This document shows positions 23,792-33,257 of a stretch of 64,000 bases of DNA, piece by piece (the stretch's first letter is position 1; every line of letters begins with the position of its first letter). This DNA comes from Chloroflexota bacterium (GTDB lineage Bacteria; Chloroflexota; Dehalococcoidia; Bin125): positions 54,671-118,670 of the forward strand of contig JAPPNI010000018.1 in the NCBI GenBank assembly GCA_028873865.1, given 5' to 3'. The position numbers and the translations under genes are program-made. The notes under the pieces were generated by a model that was given only the letters and a program-made list of their open reading frames with translations, had not been told where the DNA came from and did not search any database.

Positions 23792-24586
23792 TCAAGCTAA
23801 GCGGAAGACCTGGGTCGCATTGAACGTGCTCTGGTGTGTAATGACTTCGAGCGAAACTTCGCGAGTCTCGGCGATGTGCTGCGCCGTGTACCGGACATTG
23901 GCCGGTTCGTTTCGTTTGCCACGACGGGCTTGGGGACTGAGGTAGGGAGCGTCGGTTTCGATGACGATGGCGTCCAGCGGGAGTGATGCGGCGGCTTCTC
24001 TCAGCGCGTCGTTCTTTGGGTAGGTGACGGGGCCGGCGAAGGAGATGAAGAAGCCGAGGTCGTGGTAGCGGTGGGCAAGGTCGGCGTCTCCGGAGAAGCA
24101 GTGGATCACCCCAACGGGTCCGGGCCGATTCCACTGCCTGGCCCAGTGTTCGAGGACGCCGAAGGTGTCCTCGTGTGCGTCGCGGGAGTGGATGACGACC
24201 GGCAGTTCCAGTTCATCCGCGAGCCCCAGTTGGCCCTCGAAGGCTCGGTACTGCGCGTCCTGCGGAGAGAGATTGCGGTAGAAGTCGAGGCCGATCTCGC
24301 CGATGGCAACGACTCGCTCATGTCTGGCCATCTGCCGGAACTCTGACTCAAGCTCGGCGTTCCAGTCCTTCGCGTCGTGCGGGTGCAGACCGACGGTCGC
24401 CCAGACGTTGTCGTACTGCTCGGCCACGGCGACGGCGTTGCGGCTGTCTTCGAGCGAACAGCCGATAGTCACGATTCGTTCGACGCCCGCCTCGCTCGCA
24501 CGGGCCATGACCTCGGGCAGGTCGTCGCCGATCCACGGATCGTGCAGGTGGGCGTGGGTGTCGAAGAGGGCTGGCGGGTCGCTCAT
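23792..24586 (-). CDS. tatD: TatD-family metal-dependent hydrolase (DNase)
   Basis: TIM-barrel 3'-5' exonuclease-type hydrolase, 264 residues. Metal ligands: DTHAHLHD near the N-terminus, GEIGLDFYR, VIHSRDAHEDT, GVIHCFSGD and ETDAPYLSPQARRGKRNEP. I use the ATG at 24586, after the metG stop and with GTGGGGAC upstream; a TTG at 24604 would overlap metG by 11 nt. Third gene of the leftward rsmI-metG-tatD set, a very common neighbourhood. Confidence 0.93.
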   Translation of the reverse strand: MSDPPALFDTHAHLHDPWIGDDLPEVMARASEAGVERIVTIGCSLEDSRNAVAVAEQYDNVWATVGLHPHDAKDWNAELESEFRQMARHERVVAIGEIGLDFYRNLSPQDAQYRAFEGQLGLADELELPVVIHSRDAHEDTFGVLEHWARQWNRPGPVGVIHCFSGDADLAHRYHDLGFFISFAGPVTYPKNDALREAAASLPLDAIVIETDAPYLSPQARRGKRNEPANVRYTAQHIAETREVSLEVITHQSTFNATQVFRLA

Positions 24587-24593
24587 GTCCCCA

Positions 24594-26261
24594 CTAAGTA
24601 CCAAGTCGGGCTTCTTCTTCCTCGACGATTGAGGGGTCGAGTTTTTTGAACAGCGGGCTCGGTTTCTGCAGTTGGTCGCCGGGGCGGAGGGCGTGCATTT
24701 GCCAGCCGAGATCGTCGATGCTGCCCGGAGTGTTGAGCATTTCGTGCAGTCGCTGGCAACTGAAGGGGAGGTAGGGGGCGAGCGCGGTGCGGAGCGCGGC
24801 GATCACGTTGAGCGCGGTGTAGAGGCTGCGGGCGGCGGCCTGCTTGTCGGTCTTGACGGCCTGCCAGGGGGCCGTCTGGTCGAGGTAACGATTGGCCTCC
24901 TGGGCCAGCGCGAAGGCTTGCTGGATGCCCTGGCGGAGGTGGACGGCCTCGATCGACTGTCCGACCTGCTCCAGTCCCGACTGTGCGCGGTCGAGCATGC
25001 GAGTAGCGTCTCGGTCGAGCGGACCGGGGTCGGGCACCTGGGCGTCGAAGTGGCGATTGATTAAGGAGAGCACCCGGTTGACGAGATTGCCCCAGGTGGC
25101 GACGAGCTCGTCGTTGTTGCGGCGCAGGAACTCGGACCAGGAGAAGTCGGAGTCGGCGGTTTCGGGCATCTGCGCGGCGAGCGCGTAGCGCAGCGGGTCG
25201 GGGTCGTAGCGGGTGAGATAGTCGTTGACCCAGACGGCCCAGCGCTGGGAGGTGCTGGCCTTGGAGCCGCTCATCGTGATGTACTGGTTGGCGGGCACGT
25301 CGTAGGGCAGGTTGTAGCCGCCCGCGCCGAGCAGGATGGCCGGCCAGATGATCGTGTGGAAGGGGACGTTGTCCTTGCCGATGAAGTTGTAGATGCGGGC
25401 GTCGTCCGACTGCCAGAAGTCGCGCCAGGCCTCGCCGTCGCCGTTAGTCCTGGCCCACTCGACGGTCGCCGAGAGATAGCCAATCACCGCCTCGAACCAG
25501 ACGTAGATGCGCTTGTTCTCCCAACCCTCGAGCGGCACCGGGACGCCCCAGTCGATGTCGCGGGTGATGGCGCGGTCCTGCAGCCCCTCGCGCAGCATGC
25601 CTTTGGAGAAGTTGAGCACGTGAGTGCGCCAGAAGTCTTTGTCGTCGTCCAGCCACTCCTGCAGCGGCTCCTCGAACGCGGTCAGACGGAGGAAGTAATG
25701 CTCCGAGCTGCGCAGCTCGGGCGTGGCGCCGGTGTTGCGTGAGCGGGGGTTGATCAGGTCGATGGCGTCGAGCTGACGGCCGCAGGTGTCGCACTGGTCG
25801 CCGCGGGCTCGCGGTTCGTCGCAGTGTGGGCATTCGCCCTCGATGTAGCGGTCGGGCAGGAAACGCTTCGCCTCGGGGTCGTAGAACAGGTCCTGGGTCT
25901 GCCGGTAGAGGTAGTCGTGCTCGAGCAGGGCGTTGAAGAGCCCGTGCGTGACCTCGCGGTGGTTGTCGGTCATCGTCGTGGTGAACGTGTCGAACGAGAT
26001 GCCCATGCCATCCCAGGTGTCGAGGATGGACTGGTGGAACTCAGCGACGACCTCTTCGGGTGTGCGACCCTCGTCGTCGGCGCGGACGGTGATCGGCGTG
26101 CCGTGGGTGTCGGAGCCGGAGACCATGGCGACGCGGTTGCCGCGGATGCGGTGGTAGCGCGCGAAGATGTCGGCGGGCAGGTAGGCGCCGCCGAGCTGTC
26201 CGTGGTGGATCGGGCCGTTGGCGTAGGGCCAGGCCACGCAGACGAGGATGTTGTCGCTCAT
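24594..26261 (-). CDS. metG: Methionyl-tRNA synthetase, unusual signature motifs
   Basis: Class I aminoacyl-tRNA synthetase, 555 residues, without the C-terminal dimer/tRNA-binding domain of longer forms. Opening WPYANGPIHHGQLGGAYLPADIF shows HHGQ in place of HxGH. A zinc knuckle CPHCDEPRARGDQCDTCG is present, and the KMSKS position is SKASTSQRW, weakly matching. The remaining core (DTHGTPITVRAD, TRDIDWGVPVP, IYVWFEAVIGYLSAT, FIGKDNVPFHTIIWPA) is fully conserved, so it should be functional, but two ATP-site motifs are degenerate. Leftward, 85 nt after rsmI. Confidence 0.93.
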   Translation of the reverse strand: MSDNILVCVAWPYANGPIHHGQLGGAYLPADIFARYHRIRGNRVAMVSGSDTHGTPITVRADDEGRTPEEVVAEFHQSILDTWDGMGISFDTFTTTMTDNHREVTHGLFNALLEHDYLYRQTQDLFYDPEAKRFLPDRYIEGECPHCDEPRARGDQCDTCGRQLDAIDLINPRSRNTGATPELRSSEHYFLRLTAFEEPLQEWLDDDKDFWRTHVLNFSKGMLREGLQDRAITRDIDWGVPVPLEGWENKRIYVWFEAVIGYLSATVEWARTNGDGEAWRDFWQSDDARIYNFIGKDNVPFHTIIWPAILLGAGGYNLPYDVPANQYITMSGSKASTSQRWAVWVNDYLTRYDPDPLRYALAAQMPETADSDFSWSEFLRRNNDELVATWGNLVNRVLSLINRHFDAQVPDPGPLDRDATRMLDRAQSGLEQVGQSIEAVHLRQGIQQAFALAQEANRYLDQTAPWQAVKTDKQAAARSLYTALNVIAALRTALAPYLPFSCQRLHEMLNTPGSIDDLGWQMHALRPGDQLQKPSPLFKKLDPSIVEEEEARLGT

Positions 26262-26346
26262 GTTCGTTCGCGGAGGTCGATTTCAGGCTGGGGAGGGTTG
26301 GAAGACACGTCTTCCTCTAGGTTAGGCGCTCGGTTGAGTTTGAACG

Positions 26347-27189
26347 TCATCGTTCCTGACTGAACGGCCAGAGCGCGTAAATGTCGCGTCGCGGTCGGCC
26401 GGATTGCTGCGCGACGAAGCGGGCCGCCTGCGAGCGGGATGCGCCTTGCGAGGCCGCTTCCGCGAGGGCTTCAGCGACGTCGTCATCGGTCCACGGTTGG
26501 ACGCCCTGGTCGGGGGGTGTGAAGATGATGGTGAACTCTCCACGAGGCTCGGTGAACTCCTCGATGGCTTCGGCCGGTGTGCCGCGCCAGATCTGCTCGT
26601 GCAGTTTGGTCAGCTCACGGCCAACAACCAACTGCGCATCGGGCACAGTGTCGGCGATGTCCTGCAGCGTGTCGCGGAGGCGTCGGGGCGACTCGAACAC
26701 GATCGATGGCTGTCCCAGAGCGGCAAGCCGCTCGATCGTCCGGCGACGCTCGTTGGTCTTGCGGGGCAGGAATCCGTGGAGCATCACACGCGGCGACTCT
26801 GCTCCGCTGACCGACCAGAGGGCGACAGATGCGGCAGCGCCGGGGATCGGGACGACGTCGATACCGGCATCAACGGCGGCGGCGACGAGGTTTCGGCCAG
26901 GGTCCGAAACTCCGGGCGTGCCGGCGTCGGATACCAGGGCGACGGATTGTCCCTGCTCGATTCGCCCGACGATGCGGCGAGCGTCGGGGCCTCGGTCGTG
27001 GTAGGGCAGGACGGGCGTTTCGATCTCGTAGCGGCGCAGGAGAGTCCGGGCGACGGGGACGTGTTCGGCCGCGATCAGATCGACCTCGCGGAGGACTCGC
27101 AGCGCTCGAAGGGTGATGTCTTCGAGGTTGCCGATCGGCGTCGCGACGACGTAGAGGACGCCCGGTTGGCTGTCGGCAGCGTCAGACAT
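26347..27189 (-). CDS. rsmI: 16S rRNA (cytidine-1402-2'-O)-methyltransferase RsmI
   Basis: SAM-dependent tetrapyrrole-methylase-fold enzyme methylating C1402 of 16S rRNA. 280 residues from the ATG at 27189. Signatures: GVLYVVATPIGNLEDITLRALRVL, the DAGTPGVSDPGRNLV loop, PIPGAAASVALW, and GFLPRKTNERR. The frame extends 54 codons upstream, but that part is unrelated to the family. A -10 box TAGAGT ends 7 nt before the ATG with no Shine-Dalgarno, suggesting a leaderless message. Confidence 0.94.
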   Translation of the reverse strand: MSDAADSQPGVLYVVATPIGNLEDITLRALRVLREVDLIAAEHVPVARTLLRRYEIETPVLPYHDRGPDARRIVGRIEQGQSVALVSDAGTPGVSDPGRNLVAAAVDAGIDVVPIPGAAASVALWSVSGAESPRVMLHGFLPRKTNERRRTIERLAALGQPSIVFESPRRLRDTLQDIADTVPDAQLVVGRELTKLHEQIWRGTPAEAIEEFTEPRGEFTIIFTPPDQGVQPWTDDDVAEALAEAASQGASRSQAARFVAQQSGRPRRDIYALWPFSQER

Positions 27190-27196
27190 GAGACAC

Positions 27197-27202
27197 ACTC
27201 TA
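27197..27202 (-). promoter_or_regulatory. -10 box of rsmI (leaderless candidate)
   Basis: TAGAGT on the minus strand, separated by 7 nt from the ATG at 27189, so transcription would begin at or next to the start codon. No clear -35. Confidence 0.4.
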
Positions 27203-27424
27203 GGTAGACCTGTCATGCGCGTTGTTTGGTCGTTTACGAAGAATTCGCGGACAGTCGGGTATCTTATGGTCACCGGTGGAGTCAGGACAGGCGGTCGGTA
27301 ACGTGCTTGCTTGCACGGGACACTGGCGTACAACCGAACGAGCGCGGCCATGTGCCGCGCTCATGCGTTTAAGCGCCGTTCGACTGGTCCTGCGACAGGA
27401 CTCGCAGCAGCAAAGGGGAGACAG

Positions 27425-28645
27425 ATGACTACGTTGACGGAACGCGAAGCGTTGACTCCCGGTCAGGAGCTGGTGCAAGGGGCATACGAGTCGGGCCTGG
27501 AGCCGGTGCGACACCCGCGGCGCAAGTCGCTGCAGGAAGCCTATGGCTTCGACGATGTCGCGATCGTTCCCGGCGCCGTGACGATCAATCCCGAGTTGAC
27601 CGATGTGTCCACGGAACTGGCCGGTCAACGGCTGGAGATTCCGATTCTCGCTGCCGCGATGGATGCCGTCGTTGACCCTCATTTTGCCGTTGAAGTGGGA
27701 CGCCACGGCGGCCTGGCCGTGCTCAACCTCGAGGGTCTGCAGTGCCGCTTCGACGATCCGGCCGAGGTGTTGGAGGAGGTCGCGGGCAGCGACACGGAAA
27801 CGGCGACCGAGATTCTGCAGCGCGCTTACACCACGCCGATTCGCGATGAGCTGATCGGTCTGCGGGTTCAGGAGATCAAGGACGGCGGGGTCGCGGCAGC
27901 GGTTTCGGTTACGCCTCCGAACGCCAAGCGCCTCGCGTCGGCGATCAAAGAGGCAGCTCCCGACGTGTTCGTGGTCCAGTCGACGGTGACGACCGCACGA
28001 CACTACTCACGCTCGCAGCGCGGGTTGATCCTGAGCGAACTGATCGCCGACATGGGTATTCCCACCCTGGTCGGCAACACCGTGGGATTCGACGCCTCTC
28101 TCGAGTTGATGGAAGAAGGTATCGCCGGCCTGCTGGTCGGTGTCGGTCCGGGAGCGGCCTGCACCTCGCGCGAGGTGCTGGGCATCGGCGTGCCGCAGGT
28201 GTCGGCGACGATCGAGTGCGCCTACGCCCGCGATGTCTACTACGAGCGCACCGGTCGATACGTGCCGATCATCACGGATGGAGGCATCCGGACCGGCGGC
28301 GACTTCTGCAAGGCGCTGGTCTCAGGCGCCGACGCGGTGATGATCGGTTCGCCGTTTGCCGGAGCGCTCGAGGCTCCCGGTCGCGGATTCCACTGGGGCA
28401 TGGCGACGCCCCATGCCGAACTGCCGCGCGGCGTGCGCGTCCACGTCGGACAACACACGACACTCGATCGGCTGCTCTTCGGGCCGACCTCGCGCACCGA
28501 CGGCACCGAGAACCTGATCGGCGCGCTGCGTACCTGCATGGGAAGCGTCGGAGCGGAGACGATCCGCGAGCTACAGCAGACCGAAATGGTCATCGCTCCC
28601 GCGATCAAGACTGAGGGCAAGCGCTACCAGATGATGCGGGACTAA
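27425..28645 (+). CDS. GuaB3-family IMP dehydrogenase-like protein
   Basis: TIM-barrel of the IMPDH/GMP reductase superfamily, 406 residues, with no CBS pair between the barrel halves, as in GuaB3 proteins. Substrate-loop Cys in [20 protein letters not shown], phosphate site [31 protein letters not shown] (split across two loops), and a flap-like [17 protein letters not shown] segment. The start is the ATG at 27425 behind AAAGGGGAGA; upstream codons are non-family. Role in GMP synthesis or purine balance is inferred; some GuaB3 proteins have IMPDH activity. Confidence 0.85.
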   Translation: MTTLTEREALTPGQELVQGAYESGLEPVRHPRRKSLQEAYGFDDVAIVPGAVTINPELTDVSTELAGQRLEIPILAAAMDAVVDPHFAVEVGRHGGLAVLNLEGLQCRFDDPAEVLEEVAGSDTETATEILQRAYTTPIRDELIGLRVQEIKDGGVAAAVSVTPPNAKRLASAIKEAAPDVFVVQSTVTTARHYSRSQRGLILSELIADMGIPTLVGNTVGFDASLELMEEGIAGLLVGVGPGAACTSREVLGIGVPQVSATIECAYARDVYYERTGRYVPIITDGGIRTGGDFCKALVSGADAVMIGSPFAGALEAPGRGFHWGMATPHAELPRGVRVHVGQHTTLDRLLFGPTSRTDGTENLIGALRTCMGSVGAETIRELQQTEMVIAPAIKTEGKRYQMMRD

Positions 28646-28696
28646 CAGCAGAGCCACCGCCATTGCCGAGCGCGATTCGGGTAGGACGAGTCTGGT

Positions 28697-29869
28697 CTAC
28701 AGGGCGTCGTAGAACAGATCCAGTAGACGACGCGTGTGGCGATGTTGCCAGCCGCCTCGTCCCTGGTTCATGACGTAACCCCAGCCGACTCCTGCGTCCG
28801 GGTCGGCGAAGGCGAGCGAGCCTCCTCCGCCGAAGTGTCCGAAGGTCCGCGGGTTGGGTCCGAGCGGCCGCTCAGCCATGGTCATCTGGAAGCCTGAGGC
28901 AAACCGCGTGGGCCTGCCCAGGATGCGGTCGACGCCGTAGACCTGCTCGGCGGACATCTGCTCGATGGTCGACGGATCGAGGATGTGGACCCCGTCCAGG
29001 CTGCCGTCGGTCGCGAGCGCGCCGAATAGTCGGGCGAAACCTCGCGCGGCTCCGTGACCGGTGGTCGAGGGAAACTCGGCGGCGCGGTACTCGCGGGTGT
29101 TCTGCGAGCCTGGTCCACTCTGGATATGCGGCGGATTTCGACCTCCCAGAGTCTGTAGAGCACTCGGAGGTGCGCGGCGGAAGTCGGGCGGCTGTTGGAC
29201 GGGGAGCATGTCGGCCGTGCGGATGTCATGCTCGGGCCTGGTGCCGAAATGGAAGTCGAGACCGATGGGTTGGCTCAGGTCGCTCTGCAGGTGTTCGCCG
29301 ATTGAGTTGCCCGTGATGCGGCGGATGACTTCGCCAATCAGGAATCCCTGAGTGTTGGAGTGGTACCCGTGAGCCTCGCCGGGTGGCCACCAGGGCGCCT
29401 GCTCGGCGAGCGCGGAGGTCATCAGATTCCAATCGAGCATCGCTCCTCGCGGAAGCGGCCGGCGGATTGCGGCGAGGCCGCTCTGGTGGGTCAGGATCCA
29501 GCGGAAGGGGATCTCCGTCTTGCCGTTCTGCGCGAACTCCGGCCAGTATTCGGCCACGCGCCGGTCGATATCCAGTTCCCCGCGCTCGGCCATGCGCCAG
29601 GCGAGAATCGCGCAGATCGCCTTGCCGACCGAGTAACAGCAGACGATCGTGTCTTCGGCCCAGGGCTTCGTGTGCCGGGCGTCGGTCCAGCCGCCGTGGA
29701 TGTCGATGACCAGTTCGCCGTTGAGCGTGACGGCGAGCGCGGCGCCGGTCTCGGAACGATCGACGAAGTTCTGCTGGAACTGCTCTCTGACGGCGGCGAA
29801 GCGCGAATCGCAATGGCCCTGTACCGGGGCGTCGGCAGGCGACGGTAGCTGGTCTTGGGCTGAGGTCAT
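28697..29869 (-). CDS. Serine hydrolase, class C beta-lactamase fold (EstB-like)
   Basis: 390 residues. Nucleophile SxxK is SVGK (YSVGKAICAIL), the Tyr motif is YHSN (GYHSNTQGFLIGEVI), and the third motif is GHFGGGG. WILTHQSGL precedes the second motif, as in the family. No signal peptide, so probably cytoplasmic; likely an esterase or peptidase rather than a beta-lactamase. Its ATG overlaps the stop of prmC, so it is translationally coupled to the hisS-prfA-prmC unit, an odd partner. Confidence 0.85.
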   Translation of the reverse strand: MTSAQDQLPSPADAPVQGHCDSRFAAVREQFQQNFVDRSETGAALAVTLNGELVIDIHGGWTDARHTKPWAEDTIVCCYSVGKAICAILAWRMAERGELDIDRRVAEYWPEFAQNGKTEIPFRWILTHQSGLAAIRRPLPRGAMLDWNLMTSALAEQAPWWPPGEAHGYHSNTQGFLIGEVIRRITGNSIGEHLQSDLSQPIGLDFHFGTRPEHDIRTADMLPVQQPPDFRRAPPSALQTLGGRNPPHIQSGPGSQNTREYRAAEFPSTTGHGAARGFARLFGALATDGSLDGVHILDPSTIEQMSAEQVYGVDRILGRPTRFASGFQMTMAERPLGPNPRTFGHFGGGGSLAFADPDAGVGWGYVMNQGRGGWQHRHTRRLLDLFYDAL

Positions 29870-30729
29870 CCGGCGATGATGCGGACGGCGCGCGGCTGCT
29901 GCGAGACATCGTCGAGCACAGTGATCTCGGCGTTGGGCAGCATCTGGCGAGCGGCGTCGGCGATCGCCGATTCCTGGCCCGGGTCGACCTCCAGCACGGC
30001 TACCCCGTTGGGATGCAGACGCGAAGGCAGCTGAGTGATCAAGCGAAGGATGAGCTCAGTTCCTCGAGTGCCGGGAGTCAATGCGACGCGGGGTTCGTGC
30101 TCGGCGACTTCCGGTTCCAGTTCGGCCAGCCGCTCCTCGGGAATGTAGGGCAGATTGGCCACGACGCAATGGAATGGACCGGGAAGCGGCGTCAGCAGAT
30201 CGCCTTGGATGAAGGCCGCCTTTGGCCTTCTGAGCAGTCGTTGCGCGTTGTCGCGAGCGACGAGCAGCGCGTCGCGCGAGACGTCGCTGCAGAACAGATT
30301 GACTCCGCGCCGATGCCGGGCCAACGCGATGCCAACGGCTCCGGAACCGGCGCCAACGTCGGCGACCTGGGCCGTTCGGATTCGAGCCTGGCGCATGTGA
30401 TCGAGGGCGGCATCGACGAGGAGCTCCGACTCGGGTCGAGGTATGAGCACATCAGGCGTGACGCGGAACTCGAGCCGGTAGAACTCGCGCGTGCCGGTGA
30501 TGTAGGCGAGCGGCTTGCGGGTCGTGCGTTCGGCAATCGCCGCTTCGAATCGCTGTTGAGCGGCGGGATCGATTTCGTCGGTCAGCGAGGCATAGAGCTG
30601 AGCCCGGTTGAGACCGGTCGCGTGCCTGAGCAAGACTTCAGCCTCGAAGCGAGCGTCGTCAATCGCCGCCGATTCCAACTCGGCGGCGGCGGCCAACCAG
30701 ACATCGCGGAGCATGGCCGGCGTGGTCAC
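29866..30729 (-). CDS. prmC: Peptide chain release factor glutamine methyltransferase PrmC
   Basis: N5-glutamine methyltransferase modifying the GGQ glutamine of RF1/RF2. 287 residues: an N-terminal helical RF-binding domain and a class I SAM domain with ADVGAGSGAVGIALA. The catalytic motif is NLPY (VANLPYIPEERL) rather than NPPY, a single substitution in the Gln-binding loop. ATGA overlap with prfA, its substrate gene, gives co-translation. Confidence 0.94.
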   Translation of the reverse strand: MTTPAMLRDVWLAAAAELESAAIDDARFEAEVLLRHATGLNRAQLYASLTDEIDPAAQQRFEAAIAERTTRKPLAYITGTREFYRLEFRVTPDVLIPRPESELLVDAALDHMRQARIRTAQVADVGAGSGAVGIALARHRRGVNLFCSDVSRDALLVARDNAQRLLRRPKAAFIQGDLLTPLPGPFHCVVANLPYIPEERLAELEPEVAEHEPRVALTPGTRGTELILRLITQLPSRLHPNGVAVLEVDPGQESAIADAARQMLPNAEITVLDDVSQQPRAVRIIAG

Positions 30730-31829
30730 AGCGAGGCCTCGGCAAGCAAGCGGGCTTCTTCCGCCGTGGCAGCGGCATCGATCAAGGGGTCGAGGTTGCC
30801 GTCGAGCATTCCATCGAGATCGTGCCGTGTGAGTCCGATCCGGTGATCGGTGATCCGATTCTCGGGGAAGTTGTACGTGCGGATCTTCTCGGCACGGTCA
30901 CCTGAGCCAACCTGCGAGCGGCGGAAATCGGCGCGCTCGCGTTCGGCTGCCATCCTCTGTTGCTCGTAGAGGCGGGCTCGAAGCACCGACATCGCCTTGA
31001 CCTTGTTCTTAAGCTGTGAACGTTCGTCCGTGCATGTCACGACGATGCCGCTTGGCTCGTGGGTCAGGCGCACACCGGTCTGGACCTTGTTGACGTTCTG
31101 TCCGCCGGCGCCGCCGGAGTGGAACAGGTCGAGCCGAATATCCGATTCGTCCAGATCGACATCGACCTCTTCAGCCTCGGGCATCACGGCGACCGTCGCG
31201 GTCGAGGTGTGAATGCGTCCCTGTGCTTCGGTTTCGGGAACCCGTTGGACCCGATGGACGCCGGACTCATATTTCAGCCGGGAGAACGCGCCGGAGCCTT
31301 CGATCTGACAGACGACTTCTTTGAAGCCGCCCATCGCGTTCTCCGAGGCGCTGAGCACATCCGTGTGCCAGCGACGCCCCTCGGCGTAACGGACGTAGGC
31401 CCTCAGCAGGTCGGCCGCCCAGAGGCCGGCCTCATCGCCGCCGGCGCCGGCGCGAATTTCAACGATCACGTTGCGCTCGTCGTTCGGGTCGCGAGGCAGC
31501 AGCGCGCGCTTGGCGGATTCTTCCAGCTGTTCGATCTGCTCCCGCAGATCGGTCACTTCCATGCGCGCGAGTTCGCGCATCTCATCATCGTCGGCTTCGT
31601 CCAGCACTTCGCGGGCCTGCTGAAGCTGATCGGCGGCCGATTGGTATGCATTGAGGAGGTTGATCTTCTCCTGGAGGGAAGCATGCTCCCTTGCCAGTGT
31701 CTGCAGGCGCGATGGATTGCTGGCGATAGCCGGATCAGCCATCTCCTGCTCGATCTCGTGAAACCGTGCGGCGACTCCCTCAAGCCGCGCCCACATGGCA
31801 GTGCTGTCGGAAGTGGCGGTTGCTGGCAT
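30726..31829 (-). CDS. prfA: Peptide chain release factor 1
   Basis: RF1, 367 residues, decoding UAA/UAG. Catalytic GGQ in SGGAGGQNVNKVQTGVRLTHEPSGI; the stop-codon-recognition P-x-T motif reads PET (RVPETEAQGRIHTSTATVAVMPE), where PAT is usual. Acidic cluster EEVDVDLDESDIRLD is normal. A GAGG site precedes the ATG. It lies 8 nt downstream of hisS and overlaps prmC. Confidence 0.96.
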   Translation of the reverse strand: MPATATSDSTAMWARLEGVAARFHEIEQEMADPAIASNPSRLQTLAREHASLQEKINLLNAYQSAADQLQQAREVLDEADDDEMRELARMEVTDLREQIEQLEESAKRALLPRDPNDERNVIVEIRAGAGGDEAGLWAADLLRAYVRYAEGRRWHTDVLSASENAMGGFKEVVCQIEGSGAFSRLKYESGVHRVQRVPETEAQGRIHTSTATVAVMPEAEEVDVDLDESDIRLDLFHSGGAGGQNVNKVQTGVRLTHEPSGIVVTCTDERSQLKNKVKAMSVLRARLYEQQRMAAERERADFRRSQVGSGDRAEKIRTYNFPENRITDHRIGLTRHDLDGMLDGNLDPLIDAAATAEEARLLAEASL

Positions 31830-31837
31830 GTCGGGCC

Positions 31838-33148
31838 TCAGTCCTGAGGGGGAGTATATGCACCGTCGGTGAACTCGCCCGCCAATTCGCCGACGACGTC
31901 GTCCAGCGCGACCTGCCGTTGTTCAGCGGTCCGCAGGTCGCGAATCGTGACGCGCCCCTCAGTCAGATCCCGCGCGCCTGCGATCACAGCGAAGCGTGCG
32001 CCTGATCGGTCGGCCTGACGCAGTTGAGCTTTGAGCGAGCGGCCGCCGAATGCCAGGGTGGCGGCGATGCCTCTGCGGCGCAGATCGCCGGCGATCTGCG
32101 TGGCCGCAATCTCGGCGCCCTCGCCAAGTGTCGCGATCAGCACGTCGGTCGCTGAATCGCCATCAGGGGCGAGTCCCTGCTCACGCAGCTGGTGAGCCAT
32201 GCGCTCGATGCCCATCCCGAAGCCGATTCCGGGTGTCGGAGGACCACCGATCTGTTCGATCAGGCCGTCGTAACGTCCACCTGCGAGGACGGTGACCTGT
32301 GAACCATCGGCCTGCGCGGGGACGATTTCGAAGACCGTGTGTGTGTAGTAGTCGAGACCTCGTACCAGTGTGGGGCGCTCCTCGTAGGGAATGCCCAGCG
32401 CCTCCAGGTGCGATTTGACCGCGTCGTAGTACGCGGCGGATTCGGGCCGCAGATGGTCGGTGATGACCGGCGCGTCGGTCTGGAATGGTCTGGTGCGCTC
32501 GTCCTTGCTGTCGAGCAGGCGCATTGGCGCGCGATCCCAGCGGCTCTGATCGTCGGGCGCAAGCCGCTCGAGGTGGGGTTCGAAGTGCTCCTTCAGCATC
32601 GGGACGTATGCCCGGCGGTCCTCAACGTCGCCGATGCTGTTGAGCAGAATCTTCAGATCGGTGAGGCCGAGCGTCTCGGCGATCCTCCAGCCGAGGTCAA
32701 TGACTTCGGCGTCAAGTGCGGCGTCATGGACGCCGATCGCTTCGACGCCGAACTGAGTGTGCTGCCGGAATCGTCCGGCCTGCGGCCGCTCGTAGCGGAA
32801 GATGGGCAAGTGATAAGCGAGCTTGACCGGCTGACCGAGATTCGCCATGCCGTGCTGCAGATAGGCTCGGCAAACCGAGGCGGTACCTTCCGGTCGAAGC
32901 GCGAGGCGGTCGCCGCCCCGGTCGTCGAAGATGTACATCTCTTTCTCGACGATGTCGGTGCCTTCGCCAACACCGCGAGCGAACAGTTCCGCCTGCTCGA
33001 ACGTGGGCGGTTCGATGAATCCGAAGCCGGCCAGTCTGGCCTGCTCGCGCGCGTGGTCGAGGATGTGCTGATGGATGGCGTAGTCGTCGGGCAGGAGATC
33101 ACGGGTCCCGCGAGGGGTCTGAAACTGTCGGGCTTGCGAGCTGCTCAT
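31838..33148 (-). CDS. hisS: Histidyl-tRNA synthetase
   Basis: Class II synthetase, 436 residues. Motif 1 GFGFIEPPTFEQAELF; motif 2 FRYERPQAGRFRQHTQFGVEAIG; histidine-binding LVRGLDYYTHTVFEI; motif 3 GGPPTPGIGFGMGIERM; then the C-terminal anticodon domain. The start has GAGG-type Shine-Dalgarno upstream. First gene of the hisS-prfA-prmC-hydrolase unit, divergent from rel across about 110 nt. No T-box leader is present. Confidence 0.96.
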   Translation of the reverse strand: MSSSQARQFQTPRGTRDLLPDDYAIHQHILDHAREQARLAGFGFIEPPTFEQAELFARGVGEGTDIVEKEMYIFDDRGGDRLALRPEGTASVCRAYLQHGMANLGQPVKLAYHLPIFRYERPQAGRFRQHTQFGVEAIGVHDAALDAEVIDLGWRIAETLGLTDLKILLNSIGDVEDRRAYVPMLKEHFEPHLERLAPDDQSRWDRAPMRLLDSKDERTRPFQTDAPVITDHLRPESAAYYDAVKSHLEALGIPYEERPTLVRGLDYYTHTVFEIVPAQADGSQVTVLAGGRYDGLIEQIGGPPTPGIGFGMGIERMAHQLREQGLAPDGDSATDVLIATLGEGAEIAATQIAGDLRRRGIAATLAFGGRSLKAQLRQADRSGARFAVIAGARDLTEGRVTIRDLRTAEQRQVALDDVVGELAGEFTDGAYTPPQD

Positions 33149-33223
33149 CGTCGATCCTCAGCCTCATCGTACAGACGGACCCAGACTTACCGCCCCGATG
33201 AAACGGCGTGTGAGAGTAAACAC

Positions 33224-33251
33224 TTTGATGATCGTTTCAGGTTTGTATGAT
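33224..33251 (+). promoter_or_regulatory. Promoter of rel (leaderless candidate)
   Basis: TTTGAT at 33224-33229, 16-nt spacer, TATGAT at 33246-33251. The -10 ends 6 nt before the ATG at 33258 and no Shine-Dalgarno is present, so the transcript probably starts at the ATG. Confidence 0.5.
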
Positions 33252-33257
33252 CGATCC

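Noticed and set aside
33149..33257. T-box riboswitch upstream of hisS or rel
   Set aside because: No T-box sequence or specifier loop is visible; the hisS-rel gap is only about 110 bp and explained by two promoters.
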